This document shows, one piece after another, positions 1-5,808 of a stretch of 5,808 nucleotides of DNA. Position numbers and translations under genes: made by a program. The notes under the pieces are model-generated. The model was not told the origin of the DNA, did no database searches, and saw only the letters and a program-made list of their open reading frames with translations. Within the stretch, counting starts at the first letter, position 1. Each line of letters opens with the position of its first letter. Source of the DNA: Acidobacteriota bacterium (GTDB lineage Bacteria; Acidobacteriota; Terriglobia; Terriglobales; Acidobacteriaceae); NCBI GenBank assembly GCA_028873155.1, contig JAGWML010000190.1, positions 1-5,808 of the forward strand, written 5' to 3'.

Positions 1-175
1 CGTTCCGTTCGCTGGAATGCCGCCGCGACGCTGCGCGCGATACGCGTCTGCACCAGATCGCAAGATGCGACTCCGCCGCAGCAACAGGCACCTTTGCTCC
101 ATTCCGGTTCGCGGAACTTCATCAACAGTCTTCACACGGGCGACCACCGCATCCGCGTGTATAAGAAGAGCTGCG
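1..175. other. Left-edge region, no assignable gene; possible 3' tail of an upstream gene
   Basis: No recognisable product is encoded here. All three forward frames are open at the left edge. The frame starting at base 3 ends in TAA at 162-164, 11 bp before the rhamnosidase start, so it could be the C-terminus of an upstream co-directional gene. Its translation, ending PPHPRV, matches nothing I know. The frame starting at base 1 has a strong G/C bias at third positions over about 109-168 (reading RNFINSLHTGDHRIRVYKKS) but does not stop until about 271, deep inside the next gene. The two signals conflict, so the frame of any upstream gene is unresolved. No convincing -35/-10 pair is visible. 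Confidence 0.3.
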
Positions 176-2548
176 ATGCCTCTCTTTCTTCGATGGCTCG
201 GCGTGCTCGTGTTGACGGCGACGTGGATCTGTTGCGCGCAGCCCGCGCAAGTTTCCGCGCTCGACGAGCCTGAACCGTTCTGCTCGGCATCGGTCGCACT
301 CACCATGGGCCGCGTGCACACGCCGCTCACCGCCGAGTACATCTGGACGGCCCGCGATGCCGCCGTCCTCACTGAGCCGAGCGAGCTCAGCCGCATCAAA
401 CGCGCCGACTGGAAGGTCGAGCCGCACTTCTTTCGCAAGACATTCACGCTCGCGACCGTCCCTGCCCAGGCCGCGCTCTACATCGCCGGACCACGCAGCG
501 CGCGCGTCTGGCTCAACGGCCAGCTCGCGGCAACACTGCACTTCAACGGCAGCCCGCACATGGGTTTCGCCACCATGACGGCGAACGTTGCGCCGTTCCT
601 GCGCACCGGCTCCAACCTCATTGCGATTGACGCCGTCCGCGGCTACGGCAGCCATCATCACACCAACTCGCTCCAGACGCGCTGGCTCAACTCCGGCGAA
701 GTCCTTGTCATCGAGATTCTTCCCGCTGCCGAAGGCATCGCCGCAACACCTCTGCTCCAGAGCAACGGCGCGTGGCGCAGCACCACGAACGCAGTCGCCG
801 GCTGGCAGCTGGCCGGCTTCGATGACGCCGCATGGAATCCCGTCACCAGCCTCGGCGCCATCGAGAGCGACATCGACTTCTTCCAGTGGAATGCGGACGC
901 CGGCATGTACGCATGGCCCGGCTATTTCGGCGAAGCGCCCTACATGGCCAACTGCCTACTGCCGCCGGTCGCAACCACGCAAACACCGGACGGCCTGCTC
1001 TTCGACTTCGGACGCGAGCTCAACGGCCGTTTGCTCCTCACCGCGAAGGCTCAAGACCTTCACGCCACCATCCGCATCGGGGAATCCGTAGGCGAGCTAC
1101 AGCACGCATCCTTTCTCGGCGACCTGCCCCTTGAGGTGCCCGCAGGCCAAACCGCTCGCGGCCCAAAAGCCGGGTTCCGCTACGCGCTTGTGGAGAACGC
1201 TCGTGATGCAACCGTCTCCGCCGAATCCATCTTCTATCCCGCGCAGGCCACCGGCAGCTTCCGCTCCAGCGACGCGCGCCTCAACCGCATCTGGCAAACC
1301 GCCGTGGACACCGCACATCTCTCCATGCAGGACTCCATCCTCGACGGCATCAAGCGCGACCGTGGCCGCTGGATCGGCGACGATGAAGTCATCCACCGCG
1401 TGGTCGCCGACATCTACGGCGATCCGCGCCTCGTCCGTGCCGGTCTTGAAGACGCCATCGGCACCGCGGCCGTCACTGGCCCCGTCAATGGCCTGCCCGG
1501 CTACTCCGCCTGGTGGGTCATCAGTGAGTTCGAATATGTGCAGCGCTGGGGCGATCTCGACCAGCTCCGCAGCGTGCAAAGCCGCATGGTGCAGCTACTC
1601 GCGCTGATGGAACGCGATCTCGACGCACGCCATCTCTACGCCGCCAGAGACGGCGGCAAGCCCTTTGTCGACTGGTCGCCCGGCCTCAGCAGCGACTCGC
1701 CCGAATCACGACGCGCCGTCCACTTCGAATATCTCTTCGCCTTTCGCCGCGCCGCAGCGCTTCTGCGCTTCACGGGCGACAGCGCCGGCGCGACTCACTT
1801 CGATGCTCTTGCCAATGCCATGAACTCCGCCGCGCAAGCCAATCTCATCGACCCCACCGGCGCATTCGGCGATCGCTGGCAGACCAACGCCATCGCCGTG
1901 CTCGCAGGCGCCGTGCAAACCGGTGCGCAACGCGAAGCTGTCTGGCGCGTCCTCGCGCGCACCGTCACCACGCGCAAGCCATACGACATCATCACGCCCT
2001 ACTACGGCAGCTATCTGCTCTCTGCGATGGCCGCGCTCGGACATCGCGAAGAAGCGCTCGCGTGGATGCGCGCCTACTGGGGTGGCATGCTCGACGCGGG
2101 CGCCACCAGTTTCTGGGAGGCGTGGGATCCCGCATGGGCAGGCCCCGATCCTCACGCGCGTCTCCAGGCAGACGACAAGGTCGGCTACTACGCGAGCCTC
2201 TCGCACGGCTGGTCCAGCGGCCCCGCCGCGTGGCTCATCGAGCAGGTCCTCGGCATCACGCCACTTGAGCTTGGCTATCGTCGCATCCAGGTTCGGCCTG
2301 ACCTCGCCGGCCTCCAGTGGGCACAGGGCGCCATCGCAACGCCACGCGGCCCCGTTCGTGTGAAAGCCACCACGCAGCGCATCGCCGTCAACCTTCCCGC
2401 TGGCATCACCGCCGAGGTCCTTCTTGCCGCGGGCCGCTGGATCTGCAATGGACGCGGGGTCGAAGGCAATTCCGCTGCAAACGACGACCGCATCCGAACT
2501 ACATGGAATCAGCCTGAAACCCTCGACTGTGTGAGACAAACACCATGA
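176..2548 (+). CDS. Exported alpha-L-rhamnosidase, GH78 family
   Basis: A 790-residue secreted glycoside hydrolase expected to release terminal alpha-L-rhamnose from plant glycans such as rhamnogalacturonan, by the inverting mechanism of GH78. The start is the ATG at 176: it opens a typical signal peptide (MPLFLRWLGVLVLTATW, likely cut after VSA at residue 28) and has a purine-rich AGAAGAG 5 nt upstream. The in-frame ATG at 17 would only add an Arg-rich, non-hydrophobic leader. Visible parts: an N-terminal beta-sandwich region with FFRKTFTL (85-92) and VWLNG (111-115), typical of GH78 accessory domains; a second sandwich with FGRELNG (278-284); the (alpha/alpha)6 barrel from about 360 to 690 with DGIKRDRGRWIGDDE (390-404) and FWEAW (646-650, likely catalytic base E648); and a C-terminal sandwich from G693 with LELGYRRIQVRPDLAGL. 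It is shorter than many GH78 enzymes (900-1100 residues). The first acidic motif has Asp395 near where the usual general-acid Glu falls. The stop overlaps the next start (ATGA). Family confident; substrate inferred. Confidence 0.92.
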   Translation: MPLFLRWLGVLVLTATWICCAQPAQVSALDEPEPFCSASVALTMGRVHTPLTAEYIWTARDAAVLTEPSELSRIKRADWKVEPHFFRKTFTLATVPAQAALYIAGPRSARVWLNGQLAATLHFNGSPHMGFATMTANVAPFLRTGSNLIAIDAVRGYGSHHHTNSLQTRWLNSGEVLVIEILPAAEGIAATPLLQSNGAWRSTTNAVAGWQLAGFDDAAWNPVTSLGAIESDIDFFQWNADAGMYAWPGYFGEAPYMANCLLPPVATTQTPDGLLFDFGRELNGRLLLTAKAQDLHATIRIGESVGELQHASFLGDLPLEVPAGQTARGPKAGFRYALVENARDATVSAESIFYPAQATGSFRSSDARLNRIWQTAVDTAHLSMQDSILDGIKRDRGRWIGDDEVIHRVVADIYGDPRLVRAGLEDAIGTAAVTGPVNGLPGYSAWWVISEFEYVQRWGDLDQLRSVQSRMVQLLALMERDLDARHLYAARDGGKPFVDWSPGLSSDSPESRRAVHFEYLFAFRRAAALLRFTGDSAGATHFDALANAMNSAAQANLIDPTGAFGDRWQTNAIAVLAGAVQTGAQREAVWRVLARTVTTRKPYDIITPYYGSYLLSAMAALGHREEALAWMRAYWGGMLDAGATSFWEAWDPAWAGPDPHARLQADDKVGYYASLSHGWSSGPAAWLIEQVLGITPLELGYRRIQVRPDLAGLQWAQGAIATPRGPVRVKATTQRIAVNLPAGITAEVLLAAGRWICNGRGVEGNSAANDDRIRTTWNQPETLDCVRQTP

Positions 2549-3687
2549 ATCTTCGCGGACCTCTCCTCGCCTTCGTCTGTTGCATCGGAATCGTCTCCGC
2601 CCATGCACAGAGCGCAGACACCAGCTTTATCTTTGCGCCGTTCGCCTCGGGCCACGCGCTGCCCGGTACGCGGCGCGACAACCACGCATCCACGCTCGTC
2701 GAACTGCGCAACGGTGACATCCTCGCTGCATGGTTTGCCGGAACCAAGGAGGGCGCGCCCGACGTTGCCATCTACGGCGCGCGCCTGCACGCCGGCACGT
2801 GGAGCGCACCCATCGAGTTGGCCCGCGCCGATGGCGTCGCCTCTTGGAATCCCGTCCTCTTCCACACCAAAGACGGCAAGCTCTGGCTCTACTACAAATA
2901 CGGCACCCATCCCAGCACGTGGCTTGGCGCGCGTAAGAGCAGCAGCGACGAGGGCCGCACCTGGAGCGCCGCAGAAGCACTCCCTGCAGGCATCCTCGGT
3001 CCCGTCAAAGACAAGCCGCTCGTCCTCGCAAACGGCACGATCGTCAGCGGATCCTCCGTCGAGCACGGCACGTGGACCGCGTGGATCGAGCGCTCCACCG
3101 ACAACGGCACCACCTGGACGCACTTCGGCCCCATCACGGTTCCGGACAATCTCGACGTGCCCAATGCCGCTGCCCTCGCGGCCGCGGAGCATCCCGTCAC
3201 GCCGCCCGCCGAAGGCTCTCACGATGTCCACACCAAGCTCTACCCGCCCGCAAACAAGACAGTCGGCATCATTCAGCCCACCGTCGTATCGCTCGGCGGC
3301 CATCATCTACGGTTTTACGCGCGCAGTCACACCCGCGCCGCGCGCATCGCCGTCGCCGACTCGAACGACGACGGCATTACGTGGACGCAGGCACACTTCA
3401 TTGACCTGCCCAATCCCAACTCCGGCATCGATGCCGTGCGTCTCCGCGACGGCCGCATCGTGCTCATCTTCAACAACAGCGTCGACGAGCGCACACCGCT
3501 CAACCTCGCCGTCAGCCGCGATGGCGAGCACTTCCACATCTTCAAAACACTCGAAGACGGTCCCGGCCAGTATTCGTATCCAGCCATCATCCAGGCCGCG
3601 AACGGGGATCTGCTCACGACGTACTCGTGGCGTCGCGAGACCATCAAGTTCCTGCGCCTGCCGCTGCGCGAGATTCCCCGCCGCTAA
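2545..3687 (+). CDS. Exported Asp-box (BNR) beta-propeller protein, sialidase superfamily, substrate unknown
   Basis: A 380-residue secreted protein with the sialidase-type beta-propeller signature. The signal peptide MNLRGPLLAFVCCIGIVSAHA is probably cut after Ala21. Asp-boxes (S-x-D-x-G-x-T-W) are clear at SSDEGRTW (133-140), STDNGTTW (184-191) and SNDDGITW (273-280), with a degenerate one at SRDGEHF (324-330). Other blocks typical of the BNR_2-like branch are RRDNHAS (43-49), WFAGTKEGAPDV (63-74), GPVKDKP, PNPNSGIDAV (289-298) and YSYPAIIQ (343-350). A stretch of about 43 residues (198-240), rich in Ala and Pro, separates the GPI strand from IIQPT and looks like an inserted loop. Its start codon lies inside the stop region of the rhamnosidase gene (ATGA) and no good Shine-Dalgarno precedes it, so translation is probably coupled. 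Annotation pipelines would call it sialidase or exo-alpha-sialidase. I do not see a classic RIP motif, and a pectin context makes sialic acid an unlikely substrate. A glycosidase or lyase acting with the rhamnosidase is a better guess. Fold confident; activity unknown. Confidence 0.9.
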   Translation: MNLRGPLLAFVCCIGIVSAHAQSADTSFIFAPFASGHALPGTRRDNHASTLVELRNGDILAAWFAGTKEGAPDVAIYGARLHAGTWSAPIELARADGVASWNPVLFHTKDGKLWLYYKYGTHPSTWLGARKSSSDEGRTWSAAEALPAGILGPVKDKPLVLANGTIVSGSSVEHGTWTAWIERSTDNGTTWTHFGPITVPDNLDVPNAAALAAAEHPVTPPAEGSHDVHTKLYPPANKTVGIIQPTVVSLGGHHLRFYARSHTRAARIAVADSNDDGITWTQAHFIDLPNPNSGIDAVRLRDGRIVLIFNNSVDERTPLNLAVSRDGEHFHIFKTLEDGPGQYSYPAIIQAANGDLLTTYSWRRETIKFLRLPLREIPRR

Positions 3688-3720
3688 GATTGAGTTGTAC
3701 GGATTCGTCCTCTGAAAGAA

Positions 3721-3784
3721 ATTGGGTGCCCCATTCTTTCCGCGTTCTTTGCGGAAAGGGTGGGAAAGTACGGTCCCTCCCAAT
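3721..3784 (+). terminator. Convergent intergenic hairpin, possible terminator or REP-like repeat
   Basis: Between the convergent 3' ends of the BNR gene and the esterase gene lies a 14-bp stem: CCCATTCTTTCCGC (3730-3743) pairs with GCGGAAAGGGTGGG (3751-3764) around a 7-nt loop. An outer inverted repeat ATTGGG (3721-3726) / CCCAAT (3779-3784) encloses it. The two non-Watson-Crick positions are U-G pairs in the forward transcript but C-A mismatches in the reverse transcript, so the full stem forms best in RNA from the rhamnosidase-BNR operon. There is no T-tract directly after it on the plus strand. On the minus strand a short TTTCTTT follows. It may end transcription in either direction, protect the 3' end, or be one copy of a dispersed palindromic element. 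The rest of 3688-3799 shows nothing further. Confidence 0.5.
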
Positions 3785-3799
3785 AATGCCTGATCACTC

Positions 3800-5113
3800 T
3801 CAGTCGCCCGCCGCAGCGGGGTCCCCTGCGCTCGCCCGCTTCGCATCCGCAATCGCATCCGCCGCCCACGAGGCATATACAAACTGTGCCCGCTCGCGTT
3901 CCCACTCCGCCATCGGCAGTACGCTCAGCTGCTCCGGCGTCAGCTTCGGCACATCCACATCCAGCACCAGCAACCCGCCATCGCGATCCTCGCGTTCCGC
4001 ACTCCGGTTCAGATGCACACCGTTCTTCGCAGCCCAATCCGCAATGCGAATCGTCGGCAGCTTCGCGATCTTCTTCACAGACCAGTTGGCAAAGTGCAGT
4101 TGCTCCGCCAGCCACTCCGCCGCAGGCTTCGTCACCCACGCCGGCCTGTGGCTCGCCCCCGGATCAAAATACGTCGTGAACACGTTCTTCTCCGACCCAT
4201 TCAGCACAATCGTGCGCTTTCGCAGGTCATCAAAGAACTCCGGTCCGTGTTCCGGAATCGCCACCACCGTGTCCGCCGTTCCATTCCAGATGAACGTCGG
4301 CCCACGTCGCGCTTGCAGGGCAAAGATCGCCGCCGACCGGTCGCCCAGGAACTTCAGCGCCTTATACGGCCCGCTCTGGCACATCACCATGTGGCTCGCG
4401 TCCCAGTAGCCGCCCGGCCCATCCAAATCACCGCCGCCCGTTAGAAACACCGCATGAATTCGCGCATCCACCGCCCCGGTTAGCGACACTACAAACGACC
4501 CCATCGAGAAGCCAAGCATCCCTATGCGCCGCGCATCCACCTCCTGTCGGCTCAGCAGATACGACACGCCCTGCATCGCATCCGTCATCATCGCGCCGCC
4601 CATGCGCTCCGGCACGCCGGGCACGTCAATCACGCGGTCGTGCTCGCCCGTCGCGTCCTTGTGTTCGTCGTTGCGCTCGCCCTCGCCAATCGGGTCATAC
4701 GTCACTACCATTGCGCCCGCACGCGCATATTCCACGCCCGTGTACCACGAGTACCAGCTCGCCTTGTCCGCGCCGTGGCCGTTCACCACCACAATCCCCG
4801 GAATCTTCCCGCGTATCTTCTCCGGACGATACACAATTGCCGGAATCCGCAGCCCGTACTCCGTTGCATAGGTCACGCGCTCGGCAATCACGCCCGGCTC
4901 CGGCGCAAAACTGCCGTAGCTTTTCGCATCGAGCGCTGGCAGCGGGTTCGGCACAAAGAGCGCCGCGCGAATCTTCGCCCGCATCGCCTGCACCTGGCTG
5001 TCCGTCAGTTGCGCCCGCACTGGCATGACCACGCACACGCCCAATGCCGCCGAAAAGATCCAGCGCAGCGCCGCCCTCCACACGGGATAATCCTTTTTTC
5101 GCTTGCTCTTCAT
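3800..5113 (-). CDS. Exported alpha/beta hydrolase, probable carbohydrate (acetyl) esterase
   Basis: A 437-residue secreted serine hydrolase. The ATG at 5113 gives a basic n-region (MKSKRKK), a hydrophobic stretch (WIFSAALGVCVVMP) and a VRA|Q cleavage site after Ala34. A TTG 51 bp upstream is open in frame but lies in a likely promoter. The core shows a strand plus oxyanion-type loop VVVNGHG (108-114), YDPIGEGER (139-147), the nucleophile elbow GFSMGS (201-206, Ser203), NGTAD with Asp281 and GASHRP with His322, giving a complete Ser-Asp-His triad in the expected order. The pattern resembles acetyl-xylan-esterase-like and Abhydrolase_7-type proteins rather than CE15, which has GCSRNG at the elbow. 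About 100 residues follow the catalytic His, including IADWAAKNGVHLN and an acidic, Trp-containing helix-like tail, longer than a bare hydrolase fold needs. It lies convergent to the BNR gene and divergent from the polygalacturonase gene, so removal of acetyl or methyl groups from pectin is a fair inference. Substrate not shown by sequence. Confidence 0.9.
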   Translation of the reverse strand: MKSKRKKDYPVWRAALRWIFSAALGVCVVMPVRAQLTDSQVQAMRAKIRAALFVPNPLPALDAKSYGSFAPEPGVIAERVTYATEYGLRIPAIVYRPEKIRGKIPGIVVVNGHGADKASWYSWYTGVEYARAGAMVVTYDPIGEGERNDEHKDATGEHDRVIDVPGVPERMGGAMMTDAMQGVSYLLSRQEVDARRIGMLGFSMGSFVVSLTGAVDARIHAVFLTGGGDLDGPGGYWDASHMVMCQSGPYKALKFLGDRSAAIFALQARRGPTFIWNGTADTVVAIPEHGPEFFDDLRKRTIVLNGSEKNVFTTYFDPGASHRPAWVTKPAAEWLAEQLHFANWSVKKIAKLPTIRIADWAAKNGVHLNRSAEREDRDGGLLVLDVDVPKLTPEQLSVLPMAEWERERAQFVYASWAADAIADAKRASAGDPAAAGD

Positions 5114-5134
5114 GTTGATTTCATCCGCCCCGCG

Positions 5135-5164
5135 ATAGTACAAGAGACCTGCACGACGATTCAA
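5135..5164 (-). promoter_or_regulatory. Candidate sigma70-type promoter of the esterase gene
   Basis: Read on the minus strand, TTGAAT (5159-5164) and TACTAT (5135-5140) are separated by 18 bp. Each matches 4 of 6 consensus bases, including TTGA of the -35 box and the T1, A2 and final T of the -10 box. Transcription would begin near 5128, giving a short leader of about 15 nt before the ATG at 5113. Only a GGATGAAA-like weak ribosome binding site is present there. The -35 box shares bases 5162-5164 with the nested palindrome to its right. Confidence 0.4.
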
Positions 5165-5218
5165 TGCGGCAACAGAGGGCGGGATCAGCCGTTCATCCCG
5201 GTCAGACCTCTGTCATTG
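5162..5218. promoter_or_regulatory. Three-part nested palindrome in the divergent promoter region
   Basis: Three perfectly complementary arm pairs nest inside 57 bp: CAATG (5162-5166) with CATTG (5214-5218); ACAGAGG (5172-5178) with CCTCTGT (5207-5213); and CGGGAT (5180-5185) with ATCCCG (5195-5200). The apex loop is 9 nt, there is a 1x6 internal loop, and a 5-nt bulge (CGGCA) on the left side. All 18 pairs are Watson-Crick, so it can act as DNA or as RNA from either strand. It starts in the candidate -35 box of the esterase gene and ends 14 nt before the polygalacturonase ATG, 6 nt before its AAGGA. It could be a shared operator or a structured 5' leader of the polygalacturonase mRNA. Function is inferred from position only. 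Confidence 0.45.
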
Positions 5219-5224
5219 CCTGAA

Positions 5225-5229
5225 AAGGA
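5225..5229 (+). promoter_or_regulatory. Ribosome binding site of the GH28 gene
   Basis: AAGGA lies 3 nt before the ATG at 5233, closer than the usual 5-9 nt. It supports this start, which is also the one that gives a full signal peptide. It sits just downstream of the nested palindrome, so folding of that element in the mRNA could affect access to it. Confidence 0.45.
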
Positions 5230-5232
5230 CTC

Positions 5233-5808
5233 ATGCCAGCATTCTCAAATTCCATTCGTTCTGCGCGTACCTATCGCGCCTGCATCGCGCTGTTTCTGCT
5301 CGCGGCCATTGCATGCTCCTCTTGCGTCTCTCATGCTGCGCGCGTCTGCGATGCCCGTGACTTCGGCGCAAAGGGCGACGGCACAACTAAAGACACGCTT
5401 GCCCTGCAGAGCGCCATCGACTCCTGCACCGCGAAAGGCGGCGGCACGGTCCTGCTAACCAGCGGGACCTACCTCACCGGACCACTCGTGCTCAAGAGCC
5501 ACATCACGCTCAACTTGCGATACGGTGCAACACTCCTCGGCAGCCAGGACCACGCCGACTATCCGCGCATGGAGGAGCTCCGCGAGCCCGCCGTCCAGCC
5601 GCTCATTTCCGCGTCGCACGCTGACCACATCACCCTCCGCGGCGGCGGCGTCATCGACGGCGCTGGACAGCCGTGGTGGGCCGATGTAACCAGCCACCGT
5701 CATCTTCCCGACTTCAGCCCCGCGCTCCGTCCGCGCCTCATCCTCTTCGACCACTGCAGCCCCATCCGCATCGAAGGCATCACCGTGCAGAACTCGCCAT
5801 CGTGGCAG
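5233..5808 (+). CDS. Exported GH28 polygalacturonase, N-terminal part (cut by window end)
   Basis: The first 192 codons of a secreted right-handed beta-helix pectinase, open to the last base of the window. GH28 enzymes hydrolyse alpha-1,4-galacturonosyl bonds of homogalacturonan, or the backbone of rhamnogalacturonan. The signal peptide has an Arg-containing n-region and a hydrophobic core ALFLLAAIA (19-27), probably cut at SHA|AR (after Ala35). Cys28 follows an AIA triplet that is a poor lipobox, so a lipoprotein is less likely but not excluded. The family-defining start of the helix is clear: DFGAKGDGTTKDT (43-55), then LQSAIDSC, GGGTV, GTYLTGPLVLKS and LNLRYGATLLGS. GGGVIDGAG with a WW pair follows, and the fragment ends in VQNSPSW, which normally leads into the substrate-binding strands. 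The catalytic NTD, DD, HG and RIK motifs lie beyond the window, so catalytic competence and endo/exo mode cannot be judged. It is divergent from the esterase gene, with 119 bp between start codons. Confidence 0.93.
   Translation, partial: MPAFSNSIRSARTYRACIALFLLAAIACSSCVSHAARVCDARDFGAKGDGTTKDTLALQSAIDSCTAKGGGTVLLTSGTYLTGPLVLKSHITLNLRYGATLLGSQDHADYPRMEELREPAVQPLISASHADHITLRGGGVIDGAGQPWWADVTSHRHLPDFSPALRPRLILFDHCSPIRIEGITVQNSPSWQ

Noticed and set aside
160..165. TATAAG as a -10 box for the rhamnosidase gene
   Set aside because: It lies only about 10 nt before the start codon, and the nearest TTCACA (131-136) is 23 bp away, too far for a normal spacer. The bases are better read as part of the ribosome binding site.
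17..175. Extended N-terminus of the rhamnosidase from ATG at 17
   Set aside because: The 53 extra residues are Arg-rich and would bury the signal peptide that begins at 176.
1706..2608. 300-codon open frame on the minus strand under the rhamnosidase gene
   Set aside because: It is antisense to a clear GH78 gene, has low-complexity Arg/Gly/Ala-rich composition and no recognisable motif. High GC content keeps the frame open.
2509..3306. 265-codon open frame on the minus strand under the BNR gene
   Set aside because: It is antisense to conserved Asp-box blocks, has no signal peptide or family motif, and is explained by codon bias of the real gene.
2603..3715. 370-codon open frame on the plus strand, +1 relative to the BNR gene
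   Set aside because: Its product is Ser/Pro/Arg/Thr-rich throughout, typical of a shifted frame of a GC-rich gene, while the other frame encodes all family motifs.
3627..4409. 260-codon plus-strand open frame running across the convergent gap into the esterase
   Set aside because: It is antisense to the esterase C-terminal half, spans the hairpin, and has Ser-rich composition without any domain.
5114..5164. TTG start at 5164 for the esterase
   Set aside because: It would put 17 polar residues ahead of the signal peptide, and the TTG coincides with a plausible -35 box.
4640..5458. 272-codon plus-strand open frame spanning the divergent promoter region
   Set aside because: It is antisense to the esterase N-terminus and then out of frame with the GH28 signal peptide. 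No motifs; it crosses the regulatory region.

Overview
The window looks like part of a plant-polysaccharide (probably pectin / rhamnogalacturonan) degradation locus from a GC-rich, Gram-negative-type soil bacterium. Codon use, gene families, the export signal on every protein and the style of the intergenic hairpin suggest an Acidobacteriota (Terriglobia-like) genome. That assignment is inference from general resemblance, and other GC-rich plant-matter degraders are possible.

Layout: 1-175 is the left edge, without an assignable gene, possibly holding the last codons of an upstream gene. 176-2548 (+) encodes an exported GH78-type alpha-L-rhamnosidase. It overlaps by 4 bp (ATGA) with 2545-3687 (+), an exported Asp-box/BNR beta-propeller protein of the sialidase superfamily. 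The two are almost certainly co-transcribed and translationally coupled. 3688-3799 is a convergent intergenic gap holding a 14-bp-stem hairpin (3730-3764) inside a further 6-bp inverted repeat. 3800-5113 (-) encodes an exported alpha/beta hydrolase with a visible Ser-Asp-His triad, most likely a carbohydrate (acetyl) esterase. 5114-5232 is a divergent promoter region with a three-part nested palindrome (5162-5218) that touches a candidate -35 box of the esterase gene and ends just upstream of the next gene's ribosome binding site. 5233-5808 (+) is the N-terminal 192 codons of an exported GH28 polygalacturonase cut off by the window end.

Working together (inference): the GH28 enzyme would cut the galacturonan backbone, the GH78 enzyme would remove alpha-L-rhamnose, the esterase would remove acyl groups that block access, and the BNR propeller would act on an unidentified sugar linkage released by the others. 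The BNR protein is the least understood member, and its tight coupling to the rhamnosidase is the best clue to its role. I see no tRNA, rRNA, CRISPR array, insertion sequence or frameshifted gene. The many other long open frames are antisense or out-of-frame by-products of high GC content.
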